DNA of 64,000 nt from Bacteroidia bacterium. GTDB taxonomy: Bacteria; Bacteroidota; Bacteroidia; J057. The position numbers were made by a program, and so were the translations under genes. A model generated the notes under the pieces. The model was not told the origin of the DNA, ran no database searches, and saw nothing but the letters and a program-made list of their open reading frames with translations. Shown here piece after piece: positions 17,378-25,210 of this stretch (position 1 is its first letter; each line of letters begins with the position of its first letter). Location of the stretch: positions 62,001 through 126,000 of the forward strand of contig JAUIGE010000003.1 of assembly GCA_030430205.1 (NCBI GenBank). The letters run 5' to 3'.

Positions 17378-19402
17378 ATGAGACGTACAGCCTTTTCGCT
17401 TACTCCCCTTATCCTGGCTTTGTTTATATTCTTTGTACCAGCAGAAAATCTGTTTGGTCAATCCGGCAAACCCAGCAAACTCCGGCTACAAGCCGATGAG
17501 TACTTTAGCAACCAAAATTATGTTGAAGCTGAGAAACTTTACAAAGAGATTCTCAACAATGAACCCAACAATTTTGAAGTCGCTTACCGCGTAGGACGGA
17601 TCAACTCCAACCTGAATGATTATCAGGAGGCATTGCGTTATTATGCCAAAGCCGTGAGTATCAATCCTACCCGCAATGACACCGTCTATTATTATATAGG
17701 GGTGACATACAAGACACTTGGCAACTTCCGTCAGGCCAAAGAGTCGTTTAATGAGTTTAAACGTCGTCACACAAAAAAGGACGATTATTATGAGGAAGCT
17801 GATCGCGAGATCAAAGGTTGTGACCTGGCTGAGGCACTTGCCAGCCGTGATCCTAACTTCCGTGTGAAGGAGGCTTCTTTTAACTCACCCGAGTGGGATT
17901 ATTTCCCCGCTTATCTCGACCAGCGGCAGGACGATAAGTTTTTGGTTTTTGCCTCCCACCGTCCGCTCAAAAATAAGAAAAAGAAAAGCCGGTATTCTAC
18001 GGCGCTGGGACAGCCGGCTCCTGCCGACTTGTATCTTGTCGTCATGGAAGATGACAGTACTTTCGGCACGGATGTGTACAATATGGGCAAACCACTCAAC
18101 TCCAAAAAGGAGTTGGAGGGAGCTTCCAGCTTCACCCAGGACGGTCTGACCGTCTTCTACACCATCACCCGTGAGAAGACCGGCAACGCCAGCATATATA
18201 GCTCTCGCTATGATCCGTTCAAAAAACGCTGGAGCAAGCCAGCGGAGGTCGCCGGAATCAACGGCACCCGTGAGGAGGTGATCAGTGGACGTGGAAAAAC
18301 GCAGCAGGTGCCTACCACAGACATCCATCCTTATATCACCAAGGACAGCCGCACCATGTTCTTCGCTTCTGACCGCGATGGCGGATATGGTGGCATGGAC
18401 ATCTGGTTTTCACGCCGCGTAGGCAACGGCTGGTCTGAGCCGATCAATGCCGGACCGCAGATCAATACGCCTTTCAATGAGATCACCCCTTTCATGAATG
18501 ATGCGGGTAACCGCCTCTATTTTGCTTCCAGCGGCCAGATTGGCCTGGGGGGCTATGACCTCTTCTACGCCGAAGGCGAGGTGGGTAACTGGCGTACGCC
18601 CCAAAACATGGGCATGCCCGTCAACTCTACCTATGATGACCTGGCAGGCATTTGGTCTGCTGATGACTCATCCATGGTCTTCACTTCCAACCGCCTGGGC
18701 GGTTCAGGAGGATATGATGTCTATACAGCCCGCGCGATTTATCGCCCGGAGCCGCCAATCGAGATCACCCTCCAGGGTAAGATTCGTGACAAAAGCACCA
18801 AATTGCCGATTGCCTTTGCGACGGCTATCCTATTCGAAGAAGTTGGACCGGACTTAATTGTGCTGGACACTTTCAAGACCGATCAAAATGCTCGCTACCA
18901 GTTTCCGTTGGAAGCAAACAAAAGTTATCGGGTTTTAGGAAATGCGCCTGAATACTTTGCCAATGAAGTAAGGGTACAGACCCCCGATAGTACGGTAGAT
19001 TTGGAGAGGAATATTGATATAGAGCTCGATCCTATCATTATTGATGAAATCATCGTTCTGGACAATATTTACTATGATTTTGATGAATATTACCTGAGAG
19101 AAGATGCTGTATTGGAGCTGGCAGATTTGGTGAAATTGTTGCAGACAAATTCCAATATTGCTATTGAGCTGCGCTCACACACAGACTCTAATGGTGGAAA
19201 CGGATATAACCTCAAGCTTTCTGAAAGCAGAGCCAAGGCAGCTGTTCGCTTCCTGGTAGACAGCGGCATACAGCCTGCCCGTATCAACTGGGTGGGACGT
19301 GGAGAAGAAGAATTGTTGATTTCTCCCGAAATCACACCCCAAGACGAGCAGATCAACCGCCGTACGGAGTTCAAAGTGATCTCTATTTATTATGGCGAAT
19401 AA
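17378..19402 (+). CDS. PorE-like protein: TPR, PD40 propeller, carboxypeptidase-regulatory and OmpA domains
   Basis: 674-aa envelope protein. A signal peptide (residues 1-28, ending NLFGQ) is followed by TPR repeats at about 32-150 (YFSNQNYVEAEKLYKEILNN; YQEALRYYAKAVSINP). A WD40-like PD40 propeller spans about 175-440 (DIHPYITKDSRTMFFASDRD; EITPFMNDAGNRLYFAS; SSMVFTSNRLGGSGGYDVY). A carboxypeptidase-regulatory-like sandwich covers about 450-545 (LQGKIRDKSTKLPIAFATA), and an OmpA peptidoglycan-binding domain about 555-674 (IYYDFDEYYLREDAV; LRSHTDSNGG; LSESRAKAAVRFL). This order is that of PorE, the type IX secretion subunit that binds peptidoglycan, but several paralogues share it. A terminator follows at 19461. 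Confidence 0.85.
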   Translation: MRRTAFSLTPLILALFIFFVPAENLFGQSGKPSKLRLQADEYFSNQNYVEAEKLYKEILNNEPNNFEVAYRVGRINSNLNDYQEALRYYAKAVSINPTRNDTVYYYIGVTYKTLGNFRQAKESFNEFKRRHTKKDDYYEEADREIKGCDLAEALASRDPNFRVKEASFNSPEWDYFPAYLDQRQDDKFLVFASHRPLKNKKKKSRYSTALGQPAPADLYLVVMEDDSTFGTDVYNMGKPLNSKKELEGASSFTQDGLTVFYTITREKTGNASIYSSRYDPFKKRWSKPAEVAGINGTREEVISGRGKTQQVPTTDIHPYITKDSRTMFFASDRDGGYGGMDIWFSRRVGNGWSEPINAGPQINTPFNEITPFMNDAGNRLYFASSGQIGLGGYDLFYAEGEVGNWRTPQNMGMPVNSTYDDLAGIWSADDSSMVFTSNRLGGSGGYDVYTARAIYRPEPPIEITLQGKIRDKSTKLPIAFATAILFEEVGPDLIVLDTFKTDQNARYQFPLEANKSYRVLGNAPEYFANEVRVQTPDSTVDLERNIDIELDPIIIDEIIVLDNIYYDFDEYYLREDAVLELADLVKLLQTNSNIAIELRSHTDSNGGNGYNLKLSESRAKAAVRFLVDSGIQPARINWVGRGEEELLISPEITPQDEQINRRTEFKVISIYYGE

Positions 19403-19460
19403 AAAGCATAATCGTCTGTAAGTAAGGGCATTAACCTTCGTCTTGCAGACAGGTAGATAC

Positions 19461-19492
19461 AAAAAGGCAAGTCTATCCGGCTTGCCTTTTTT
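19461..19492 (+). terminator. Rho-independent terminator after the PorE-like gene
   Basis: The hairpin AAAAAGGCAAG / CTTGCCTTTTTT has a 9-base loop (11-bp stem including the A/T part), about 60 bases past the stop at 19402. T-run on the plus strand; the A-run makes it potentially bidirectional. Confidence 0.85.
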
Positions 19493-19579
19493 CATACAGA
19501 TTGGCTAAGGGCGTATGACGGCTGGAGGCCGCTTTTTTCGTGTTGTCTATTTATGAAAGGAAATAGCAAAAGGTAACTC

Positions 19580-20443
19580 ATGAAAATTTCAGACATAAAA
19601 ACGATCGTTGTAATAGGTGCTGGCGTCATGGGGCGGGGCATCGCTCTGGTGAGTGCGCGTGCGGGCTTTCGCACGATTTTGTTTGATATCAACGCTGAGA
19701 TGCTGAAGGTATCTGAAAGCCATGCGCAAAAGTTTTTCAGTAAGTCCGTGGAGCGGGGAAAAATGACGGAGGAGGAGAAAAATCAAGCTCTGGGCAATTT
19801 GATTTATACAGATAAAGCGGAAGATCGCCGGGGCGAATTTGTGATCGAAGCCATACTGGAGCGGCTTGATTTGAAGCAGCAGGTATTCAAAGAGGTCGCC
19901 GCCCTCAACGGCCCGGGTTGCATCCTGGCAAGCAATACTTCCACCATTCCTATCACCCAGATCGCCAATGGCATCGAAAATCCCGGCCGCGTGGTCGGCA
20001 TGCACTTTTTCAACCCTGCTCCTATCATGAAGCTGGTGGAGGTGATTTCAGGTGAAATGACCGATCCGGCCATCAGCGATCTGACTTTTCAGCTCGCTGA
20101 ATTTATGGGCAAAAAGGCCGTTCACGCCAAAGATGAGCCCGGCTTCATCGTCAACCGGGTGGCACGCCACTTCTATGTGGAAAGTTTGAAGGTATTGGAA
20201 GAACAAGTTGCCTCCCACGAAGTTATAGATGCTTTGGTACGCAATTATGGCTTTCGCATGGGCCCATTCGAACTCATGGACCTGATCGGTATAGATACCA
20301 ACCTGGCGGTAACGAAATCCATGCATGCGTCCTTTTTCTATGATGAAAAATTTCGCCCCAGCCGTATTCAACAAAAGAAAGTAGATGCCGGACATATCGG
20401 CAGAAAATCCGGTCGCGGGTTTTACACCTATGACCCCAAATAA
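19580..20443 (+). CDS. 3-hydroxybutyryl-CoA dehydrogenase family protein
   Basis: NAD(P)-dependent oxidoreductase interconverting 3-hydroxyacyl-CoA and acetoacetyl-CoA-type products (fatty-acid or butanoate metabolism). 287 aa, the normal stand-alone length. Rossmann motif GAGVMG at residues 13-18; ASNTSTIPIT and the catalytic His segment GMHFFNPAPIMKLVEVI; KDEPGFIVNRVARHFYVESL at the start of the C-terminal dimerisation domain; it ends GRKSGRGFYTY as usual. Followed by the ABC exporter ATPase after 6 bases, which may be coincidence. Paralogues for phenylacetate degradation (PaaH) look alike and cannot be excluded. Confidence 0.9.
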   Translation: MKISDIKTIVVIGAGVMGRGIALVSARAGFRTILFDINAEMLKVSESHAQKFFSKSVERGKMTEEEKNQALGNLIYTDKAEDRRGEFVIEAILERLDLKQQVFKEVAALNGPGCILASNTSTIPITQIANGIENPGRVVGMHFFNPAPIMKLVEVISGEMTDPAISDLTFQLAEFMGKKAVHAKDEPGFIVNRVARHFYVESLKVLEEQVASHEVIDALVRNYGFRMGPFELMDLIGIDTNLAVTKSMHASFFYDEKFRPSRIQQKKVDAGHIGRKSGRGFYTYDPK

Positions 20444-20449
20444 GGCTCC

Positions 20450-21235
20450 ATGCTCCGTTTAACTGACATTCGAAAATCCTATCCCATCGGTCGCAGCAGA
20501 AGATTAGAAGTACTCAAAGGCATTGATATTCACATCAAGGAAGGAGAGCTGGTCTCTATTATGGGTTCTTCTGGCTCTGGAAAATCTACCCTGCTCAATA
20601 TCCTCGGCATACTCGACAACTATGATTCCGGCGAATATTACCTCAACAATCGCCTGATCAAAAACCTGAATGAGACGCAGGCGGCTCAGTACCGCAACCA
20701 GCTTCTGGGCTTTGTATTCCAATCATTCAATTTGATTTCTTTCAAAAATGCCATGGAAAACGTGGCTTTGCCACTCTATTACCAAAAGATGAACCGCCGC
20801 AAGCGCAACAAGCTTGCGCTTGAATACCTCGACAAAGTCGGCCTCGCCGACTGGGCCGGGCACCTGCCCAACGAATTGTCGGGCGGACAAAAACAGCGCG
20901 TGGCCATCGCCCGCGCACTCATCTCACAACCCAGCGTCATCCTCGCCGACGAGCCTACAGGTGCCCTGGATAGCCAGACATCCTATGATGTCATGGATCT
21001 GCTCAAAGGCATCCACCAGGAAGGTATCACCATCGTGATCGTCACGCATGAGCAGGACATCGCGGAAATGACGCAGCGGGTTATTCGGTTGAAGGATGGA
21101 ATGATTGAGAGGCGGGAGGCGAGAACGGAGAGTAGAGAGGCGAGAACAGAGAGTAGAGAGGCGAGAACAGAGAGTAGAGAGGCGAGAACAGAGAGTAGAG
21201 ACGCGAGAGGCGAGACGACAGACAAGAGACAATAG
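20450..21235 (+). CDS. MacB-type ABC exporter ATP-binding protein with repeat-encoded tail
   Basis: ATPase of a MacB/LolD-like exporter whose permeases and adaptor follow. Walker A GSSGSGKS at residues 39-46, signature [15 protein letters not shown], Walker [13 protein letters not shown], and H-loop VTHEQD. A normal LolD-type protein ends near DGMIE (about residue 220). Here 41 more residues follow, made of four near-identical REARTES units plus [12 protein letters not shown]. They are encoded by a 21-base tandem repeat of three 7-base words, so the tail is the intergenic heptamer repeat read as protein. The tail is extremely charged and probably disordered. Part of a plus-strand operon reaching at least to the adaptor gene. 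Confidence 0.9.
   Translation: MLRLTDIRKSYPIGRSRRLEVLKGIDIHIKEGELVSIMGSSGSGKSTLLNILGILDNYDSGEYYLNNRLIKNLNETQAAQYRNQLLGFVFQSFNLISFKNAMENVALPLYYQKMNRRKRNKLALEYLDKVGLADWAGHLPNELSGGQKQRVAIARALISQPSVILADEPTGALDSQTSYDVMDLLKGIHQEGITIVIVTHEQDIAEMTQRVIRLKDGMIERREARTESREARTESREARTESREARTESRDARGETTDKRQ
21106..21234 (+). repeat. Polypurine heptamer repeat, partly coding (21-base units)
   Basis: Purine-rich tract in register 7. Three words (GAACAGA, GAGGCGA, GAGTAGA) combine into a 21-base unit present about four times, flanked by variants such as GACGCGA and GACAAGA. As 21 is a multiple of 3, the ATPase frame stays open through the array and stops at TAG (21233-21235). The AACCC-type array at 21236 follows without a gap. 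Confidence 0.92.
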
Positions 21236-21336
21236 AACCCGAAACCCAAAACCCGAAACCCGAAACCCAAAACCCAAAACCCAAAACCCAAAACCCAAAA
21301 CCCGAAACCCAAAACCCAAAACCCAAAACCCCAAAC
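21236..21336 (+). repeat. AACCC(G/A)A heptamer array (telomere-like) before the first permease
   Basis: About 13-14 tandem copies of AACCCAA/AACCCGA fill the gap between the ATPase stop and the ATG of the permease at 21338. On the minus strand this reads as GGGTTTT/GGGTTTC, with regularly spaced G-triplets able to form G-quadruplexes. It is not a CRISPR array: there are no unique spacers. Confidence 0.93.
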
Positions 21337-21337
21337 G

Positions 21338-22573
21338 ATGTTCGATCTCGATAAATGGCAGGAAATATTCGCTTCGCTTCGCAAAAACTGGCTGCGGAGC
21401 ACCCTGACGGCCATCAGCGTGGCCTGGGGGATATTTATTCTCATTATCCTGCTGGGATCAGGGAAGGCCCTGCAAAATGGCGTTGACCAGATATTCAGTG
21501 ATGATGCGATCAACAGCATTTGGTTGCGGAGTGGCCGCACCAGCAATCCCTATAAAGGCATGCAGCCGGGGCGCAGCATTCAGTTTACCAATGAGGATAA
21601 AGACCTGCTTAAAAAGCAGGTAAAGGGGGTGGAGTACATTTCCGGAAGATTTTATATAGGTGGGAGCCTTACCGTCAATTATGGGCCCAACTATGGCTCC
21701 TTTGATATCCGCTGTGTTTCGCCCGATTATAAGCATCTTGAAAATATTGCGGTAGAAGAAGGCCGCTTCATCAATGAGAAAGATTCGCGCGAATTTCGCA
21801 AAGTGGCCTGCATCGGCTTTCCGGTGCAAAAAGAACTTTTCAAAGATGAACCAGCGATCGGTAAATACTTTTACATCAATGGCGTAGCCTTCAAAGTGGT
21901 CGGACTTTTTTCAGATGTGGGTTCGCCAGGCGAAGATGAAAGGGTGTATCTGCCGATCACGACCGCCCAGCGCGCCTTCGGCGGCGCCAATCGCCTCAAC
22001 CAGCTCATGTTCACCATCGGTGACGCAAGCCTGGAGGAGAGTTTCATCATCGCTGATGCAGCAAGGGCCCAAATGGCGCAAAAACATGTTTTTGACCCCG
22101 AGGACATCCGGGCCATTCATGTAGAAAACAATGTGGAAGAGTATGAGCGCTTCAAAGGCGTGATCACCGGTATCCGTACCTTTATCTGGGTGATCGGGAT
22201 ACTGACGATCATCGCAGGCATAGTCGGTGTCAGCAATATCATGCTCATCGTAGTGAAAGAGCGTACCAAAGAGATCGGTATCCGCAAAGCCATAGGCGCG
22301 ACGCCCGGCTCAGTGGTTGGCATGATCCTACAGGAGGCCATATTCCTGACAAGCGTTTCCGGTTATCTGGGCATGCTCGCAGGCATAGGCGTACTGGAGC
22401 TGATGCAAAAGTTTTTGCCAGAGGATTCTCCCTATTTCAAAAATCCCGAAGTAGATATGAAAATCGCTTTGATTGCCGTAGGCATTTTGGTTGTAGCTGG
22501 CGCTGTCGCGGGCTTTTTTCCGGCCTTAAAGGCGGCGCGGATTCGACCGATTGATGCTTTGCGGGATGAGTAG
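21338..22573 (+). CDS. MacB-type ABC exporter permease, first copy
   Basis: 411-aa permease with one N-terminal helix (RSTLTAISVAWGIFILIILL), a periplasmic MacB_PCD domain (about 50-270), and three C-terminal helices with the FtsX signature (GVSNIMLIVVKERTKEIGIR, KAIGATPGSVVGMIL), ending PALKAARIRPIDALRDE. It works with the ATPase at 20450, the second permease and the adaptor; substrate unknown (peptide, macrolide-like or lipoprotein cargo are possible). Its start MFDLDKW is nearly the same as that of the next permease, so the two are tandem paralogues that likely form a heterodimer. Both ends abut heptamer repeats; the stop codon itself lies inside a GAGTAGA word. Confidence 0.9.
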   Translation: MFDLDKWQEIFASLRKNWLRSTLTAISVAWGIFILIILLGSGKALQNGVDQIFSDDAINSIWLRSGRTSNPYKGMQPGRSIQFTNEDKDLLKKQVKGVEYISGRFYIGGSLTVNYGPNYGSFDIRCVSPDYKHLENIAVEEGRFINEKDSREFRKVACIGFPVQKELFKDEPAIGKYFYINGVAFKVVGLFSDVGSPGEDERVYLPITTAQRAFGGANRLNQLMFTIGDASLEESFIIADAARAQMAQKHVFDPEDIRAIHVENNVEEYERFKGVITGIRTFIWVIGILTIIAGIVGVSNIMLIVVKERTKEIGIRKAIGATPGSVVGMILQEAIFLTSVSGYLGMLAGIGVLELMQKFLPEDSPYFKNPEVDMKIALIAVGILVVAGAVAGFFPALKAARIRPIDALRDE

Positions 22574-22675
22574 AAGGGAGAGTAGAGAGTAGAGAGCAGA
22601 GAGCAGAGAGCAGAGAGCAGAGAGGCGAGACACGAAACCCGAAACCCGAAACCCGAAACACGAAACTCAAAACCG
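22568..22675 (+). repeat. Heptamer repeat between the two permease genes
   Basis: Same two-part layout as at 21106-21336, but shorter: a polypurine part with two GAGTAGA, four GAGCAGA and one GAGGCGA, then about five GAAACCC-type words (three perfect, then GAAACAC and GAAACTC). Only about 6 bases separate the array from the ATG at 22682. Confidence 0.9.
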
Positions 22676-22681
22676 TCCCCC

Positions 22682-23941
22682 ATGTTTGATTTAGACAAAT
22701 GGACTGAAATCTACCACACCCTGACGAAGAATCCGCTTCGTACGATCCTCACGGCGCTGGGCGTCGGCTGGGGGGTCTTTATGCTGGTAGCGATGCTGGG
22801 CTCAGGCAATGGCTTGAAAGATGGGGTCGGCAAAGAGTTTGCCGGGCGTGCGAATAATAGCTTTTCCCTTTGGGCGAGAAGCGCTTCTATCCCTTATGAT
22901 GGCTTGCCGGAAGGTCGCCCCATCAATATGGATTTAGATGATTACTATGGCATCATGCAAAATGTAGATGAGGTAGATGTGGTATGCCCCCGCACCAATT
23001 TTGGGTACAGAGGCGGCGGCACGGTAGTGCGAGGGCTGGAAAGTGGAGATTTTCGGGTAAATGGCGATTTTCCCCAGATTCAGAAAGTGGAATTGTTTGA
23101 AATTATCCAGGGGCGCTTTCTGAATCCTTTAGACATAGAGAAAAAGCGAAAAATAGCAGTCATTGGCTCGCGGGTACAGGAACTTCTCTTTGAGAAGGAG
23201 GAGGACCCTATTGGGGATTACATCCGCATCAGCGGTGTCTATTTTCAGGTGGTAGGAGTCTTTCAACCCCGGACCACGGGAGAAAGAAGTACGCGGGAAG
23301 CAGAAGGCATTTTTGTGCCTTTCAGCACCTTCCAGCAGGCCTTCAACAAAGGCGGGCGAGTCTCCTGGTTTGCCATGACTGCCAAAGAGAAGGTCCCCTC
23401 TTCTGAAGCAGAAGAAAAAGTGAAAAGTTATCTCAAAAGTACGCACCGCGTTCATCCCAATGATGCCCGGGCTTTTGGCAGCTGGAATATGGAGCGGGAG
23501 TTTGGCAAAATACAAAACCTGTTTACAGGCATCGAATTGCTGATCTGGATCGTGGGGGTAGGAACCCTGCTGGCGGGAGTTATCGGCGTGACCAATATCA
23601 TGTTGATCATCGTGAAAGAGCGCACGCAGGAGATCGGCATCCGCCGCGCCATAGGCGCGACCCCTCTCTCCATCACCAGCCAGATCGTGCTGGAGGCGAT
23701 CATCCTCACCACGGTAGCAGGCTATATCGGCCTGGTGATCGGCGTAGGCGTCAATGAGACCATCGCCTGGGCGATGGATCGCTTTCAGATAGAAGCAGAA
23801 ATGTACGCCAAACCTTCGGTTGAGCTGGGAGTAGCGCTGAAAGCGCTCGCCATCCTGGTGGTTTCAGGAGCTTTTGCGGGCCTTTTGCCCGCTACGCGGG
23901 CTGTGAGTATTAAACCTGTGGATGCGTTGAGGGCGGAGTAG
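22682..23941 (+). CDS. MacB-type ABC exporter permease, second copy
   Basis: 419-aa paralogue of the preceding permease: start MFDLDKWTEIYHTLTKNPLR, first helix ILTALGVGWGVFMLVAML, periplasmic MacB_PCD domain, then helices with GVTNIMLIIVKERTQEIGIR and RAIGATPLSITSQIVLEA, ending PATRAVSIKPVDALRAE. Both copies keep the coupling-helix region, so neither looks decayed. Expected to pair with the first permease in the inner membrane. Followed by a third heptamer repeat before the adaptor gene. Confidence 0.9.
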   Translation: MFDLDKWTEIYHTLTKNPLRTILTALGVGWGVFMLVAMLGSGNGLKDGVGKEFAGRANNSFSLWARSASIPYDGLPEGRPINMDLDDYYGIMQNVDEVDVVCPRTNFGYRGGGTVVRGLESGDFRVNGDFPQIQKVELFEIIQGRFLNPLDIEKKRKIAVIGSRVQELLFEKEEDPIGDYIRISGVYFQVVGVFQPRTTGERSTREAEGIFVPFSTFQQAFNKGGRVSWFAMTAKEKVPSSEAEEKVKSYLKSTHRVHPNDARAFGSWNMEREFGKIQNLFTGIELLIWIVGVGTLLAGVIGVTNIMLIIVKERTQEIGIRRAIGATPLSITSQIVLEAIILTTVAGYIGLVIGVGVNETIAWAMDRFQIEAEMYAKPSVELGVALKALAILVVSGAFAGLLPATRAVSIKPVDALRAE

Positions 23942-23942
23942 G

Positions 23943-24056
23943 GAGGCGAGAGTAGAGAGCAGAGAGTAGAGAGTAGAGAGTAGAGAGTAGAGAGTAGAGA
24001 GTAGAGAGTAGAGAGTAGAGAGCAGAGAGTAGAGAGCAGAGAAGCGAGACAAGAGA
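23943..24056 (+). repeat. Heptamer repeat between permease and adaptor genes
   Basis: About 13 tandem words GAGTAGA/GAGCAGA framed by GAGGCGA on the left and GAAGCGA and GACAAGA on the right, all in register 7. The AACCC-type half is missing; an A-rich stretch (GAAAAAAACGAAAAAC-like) lies in its place before the ATG at 24104. Confidence 0.92.
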
Positions 24057-24103
24057 CGTCAGCACATAGACTGGAAAAAAACGAAAAACAAAAAACGACT
24101 TAT

Positions 24104-25198
24104 ATGAAAACCTTTCTCCGAATATTTTTTCTTCTGGCCTTTCTGGGCGTTTTTGCCTGGACACTTTATTTTCTGTATAGCAAAAACGAGAAAAAGCCCA
24201 TTCGATATGTGACTGAACAGCCGTTTAAGGCTACGATCATCAACAAAACCGTGGCCACGGGCAAGGTCATTCCCCGCAAGGAAATCGAAATCAAACCGCA
24301 GGTTTCGGGCATCATAGACAAGCTCTATGTAGAGCCCGGAGATCGGGTGAAGGCAGGCGATCTGATCGCCCGTATCCGCATCATTCCCAATATGCTCAAC
24401 CTCAACAATGCCGAAAACCGCGTTCGCCTGGCGGAGTTGAACCTCAAAAACGCGAAGCGTGAGTATGATCGCAACAAACAGCTGTTTGATGAGGGCGTCA
24501 TTTCGACCTCTTCCTTTCAATCAGTGGAAATTTCCTTTGAAAATGCCCAGCAGGAGCTGAATGCTGCCAAAGACAACCTGGAGATCATCCGCAAAGGTGC
24601 GACAGCCCGCTCCGGCAAGACTGCCAATACGCTCGTCCGATCCACTGCATCGGGCATGGTGCTCGACGTACCCGTCGAAGAAGGCAACTCTGTCATCGAA
24701 GCCAATACCTTCAACGAAGGCACATCCATCGCCATGGTGGCAGATATGGAGGACATGATATTTGAGGGAACGGTAGACGAGTCAGAAGTGGGAAAAATCC
24801 GCACAGGGATGATCCTGCTGATGACGATAGGCGCTATCGAGGACCAGAAATTTGAAGCGAAGCTCGCCTACATCGCCCCCAAAGGGGTCGAGGAAAACGG
24901 CGCCATCCAGTTTGAAATCCGTGCCGATATGCAGCTCAAAGACTCTGTCTTTGTCCGCGCCAACTACAGCGCCAATGCCGATATCGTCCTGGACCGCAGG
25001 GACAGCGTGCTGGCCATACAGGAAGCCTGGCTTCAATTTGATGAAGAAAAACCTTATGTTGAGGTGGAAACCGGAGAGCAGCTTTTTGAAAAAAGAGAAG
25101 TGAAAACGGGCCTTTCTGACGGCATACAGATAGAAGTGCTCAGCGGCCTTACTCCCGATGTCAAAATCAAAAATCCCAACAAGACCATTACAGAATAA
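24104..25198 (+). CDS. MacA/HlyD-type periplasmic adaptor subunit
   Basis: 364-aa membrane-fusion protein that would link the two permeases to an outer-membrane channel. N-terminal membrane anchor (residues about 5-25, FFLLAFLGVFAWTLYFLYS), then barrel-sandwich halves (KTVATGKVIPRKEIEIKPQV, SGIIDKLYVEPGDRVKAGD; ASGMVLDVPVEEGNSV) around a helical hairpin (about 105-165), and a C-terminal beta-barrel. No TolC-like gene is adjacent. The next gene, ravA-like, starts only 12 bases after its stop, so the two may share a transcript. Confidence 0.9.
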   Translation: MKTFLRIFFLLAFLGVFAWTLYFLYSKNEKKPIRYVTEQPFKATIINKTVATGKVIPRKEIEIKPQVSGIIDKLYVEPGDRVKAGDLIARIRIIPNMLNLNNAENRVRLAELNLKNAKREYDRNKQLFDEGVISTSSFQSVEISFENAQQELNAAKDNLEIIRKGATARSGKTANTLVRSTASGMVLDVPVEEGNSVIEANTFNEGTSIAMVADMEDMIFEGTVDESEVGKIRTGMILLMTIGAIEDQKFEAKLAYIAPKGVEENGAIQFEIRADMQLKDSVFVRANYSANADIVLDRRDSVLAIQEAWLQFDEEKPYVEVETGEQLFEKREVKTGLSDGIQIEVLSGLTPDVKIKNPNKTITE

Positions 25199-25210
25199 GA
25201 TCCTTATTCC

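Noticed and set aside
21236-21336. Possible CRISPR array or eukaryotic telomere contamination
   Set aside because: There are no spacers between units, and the array sits between two genes of an intact bacterial operon, with related repeats at the next junctions.
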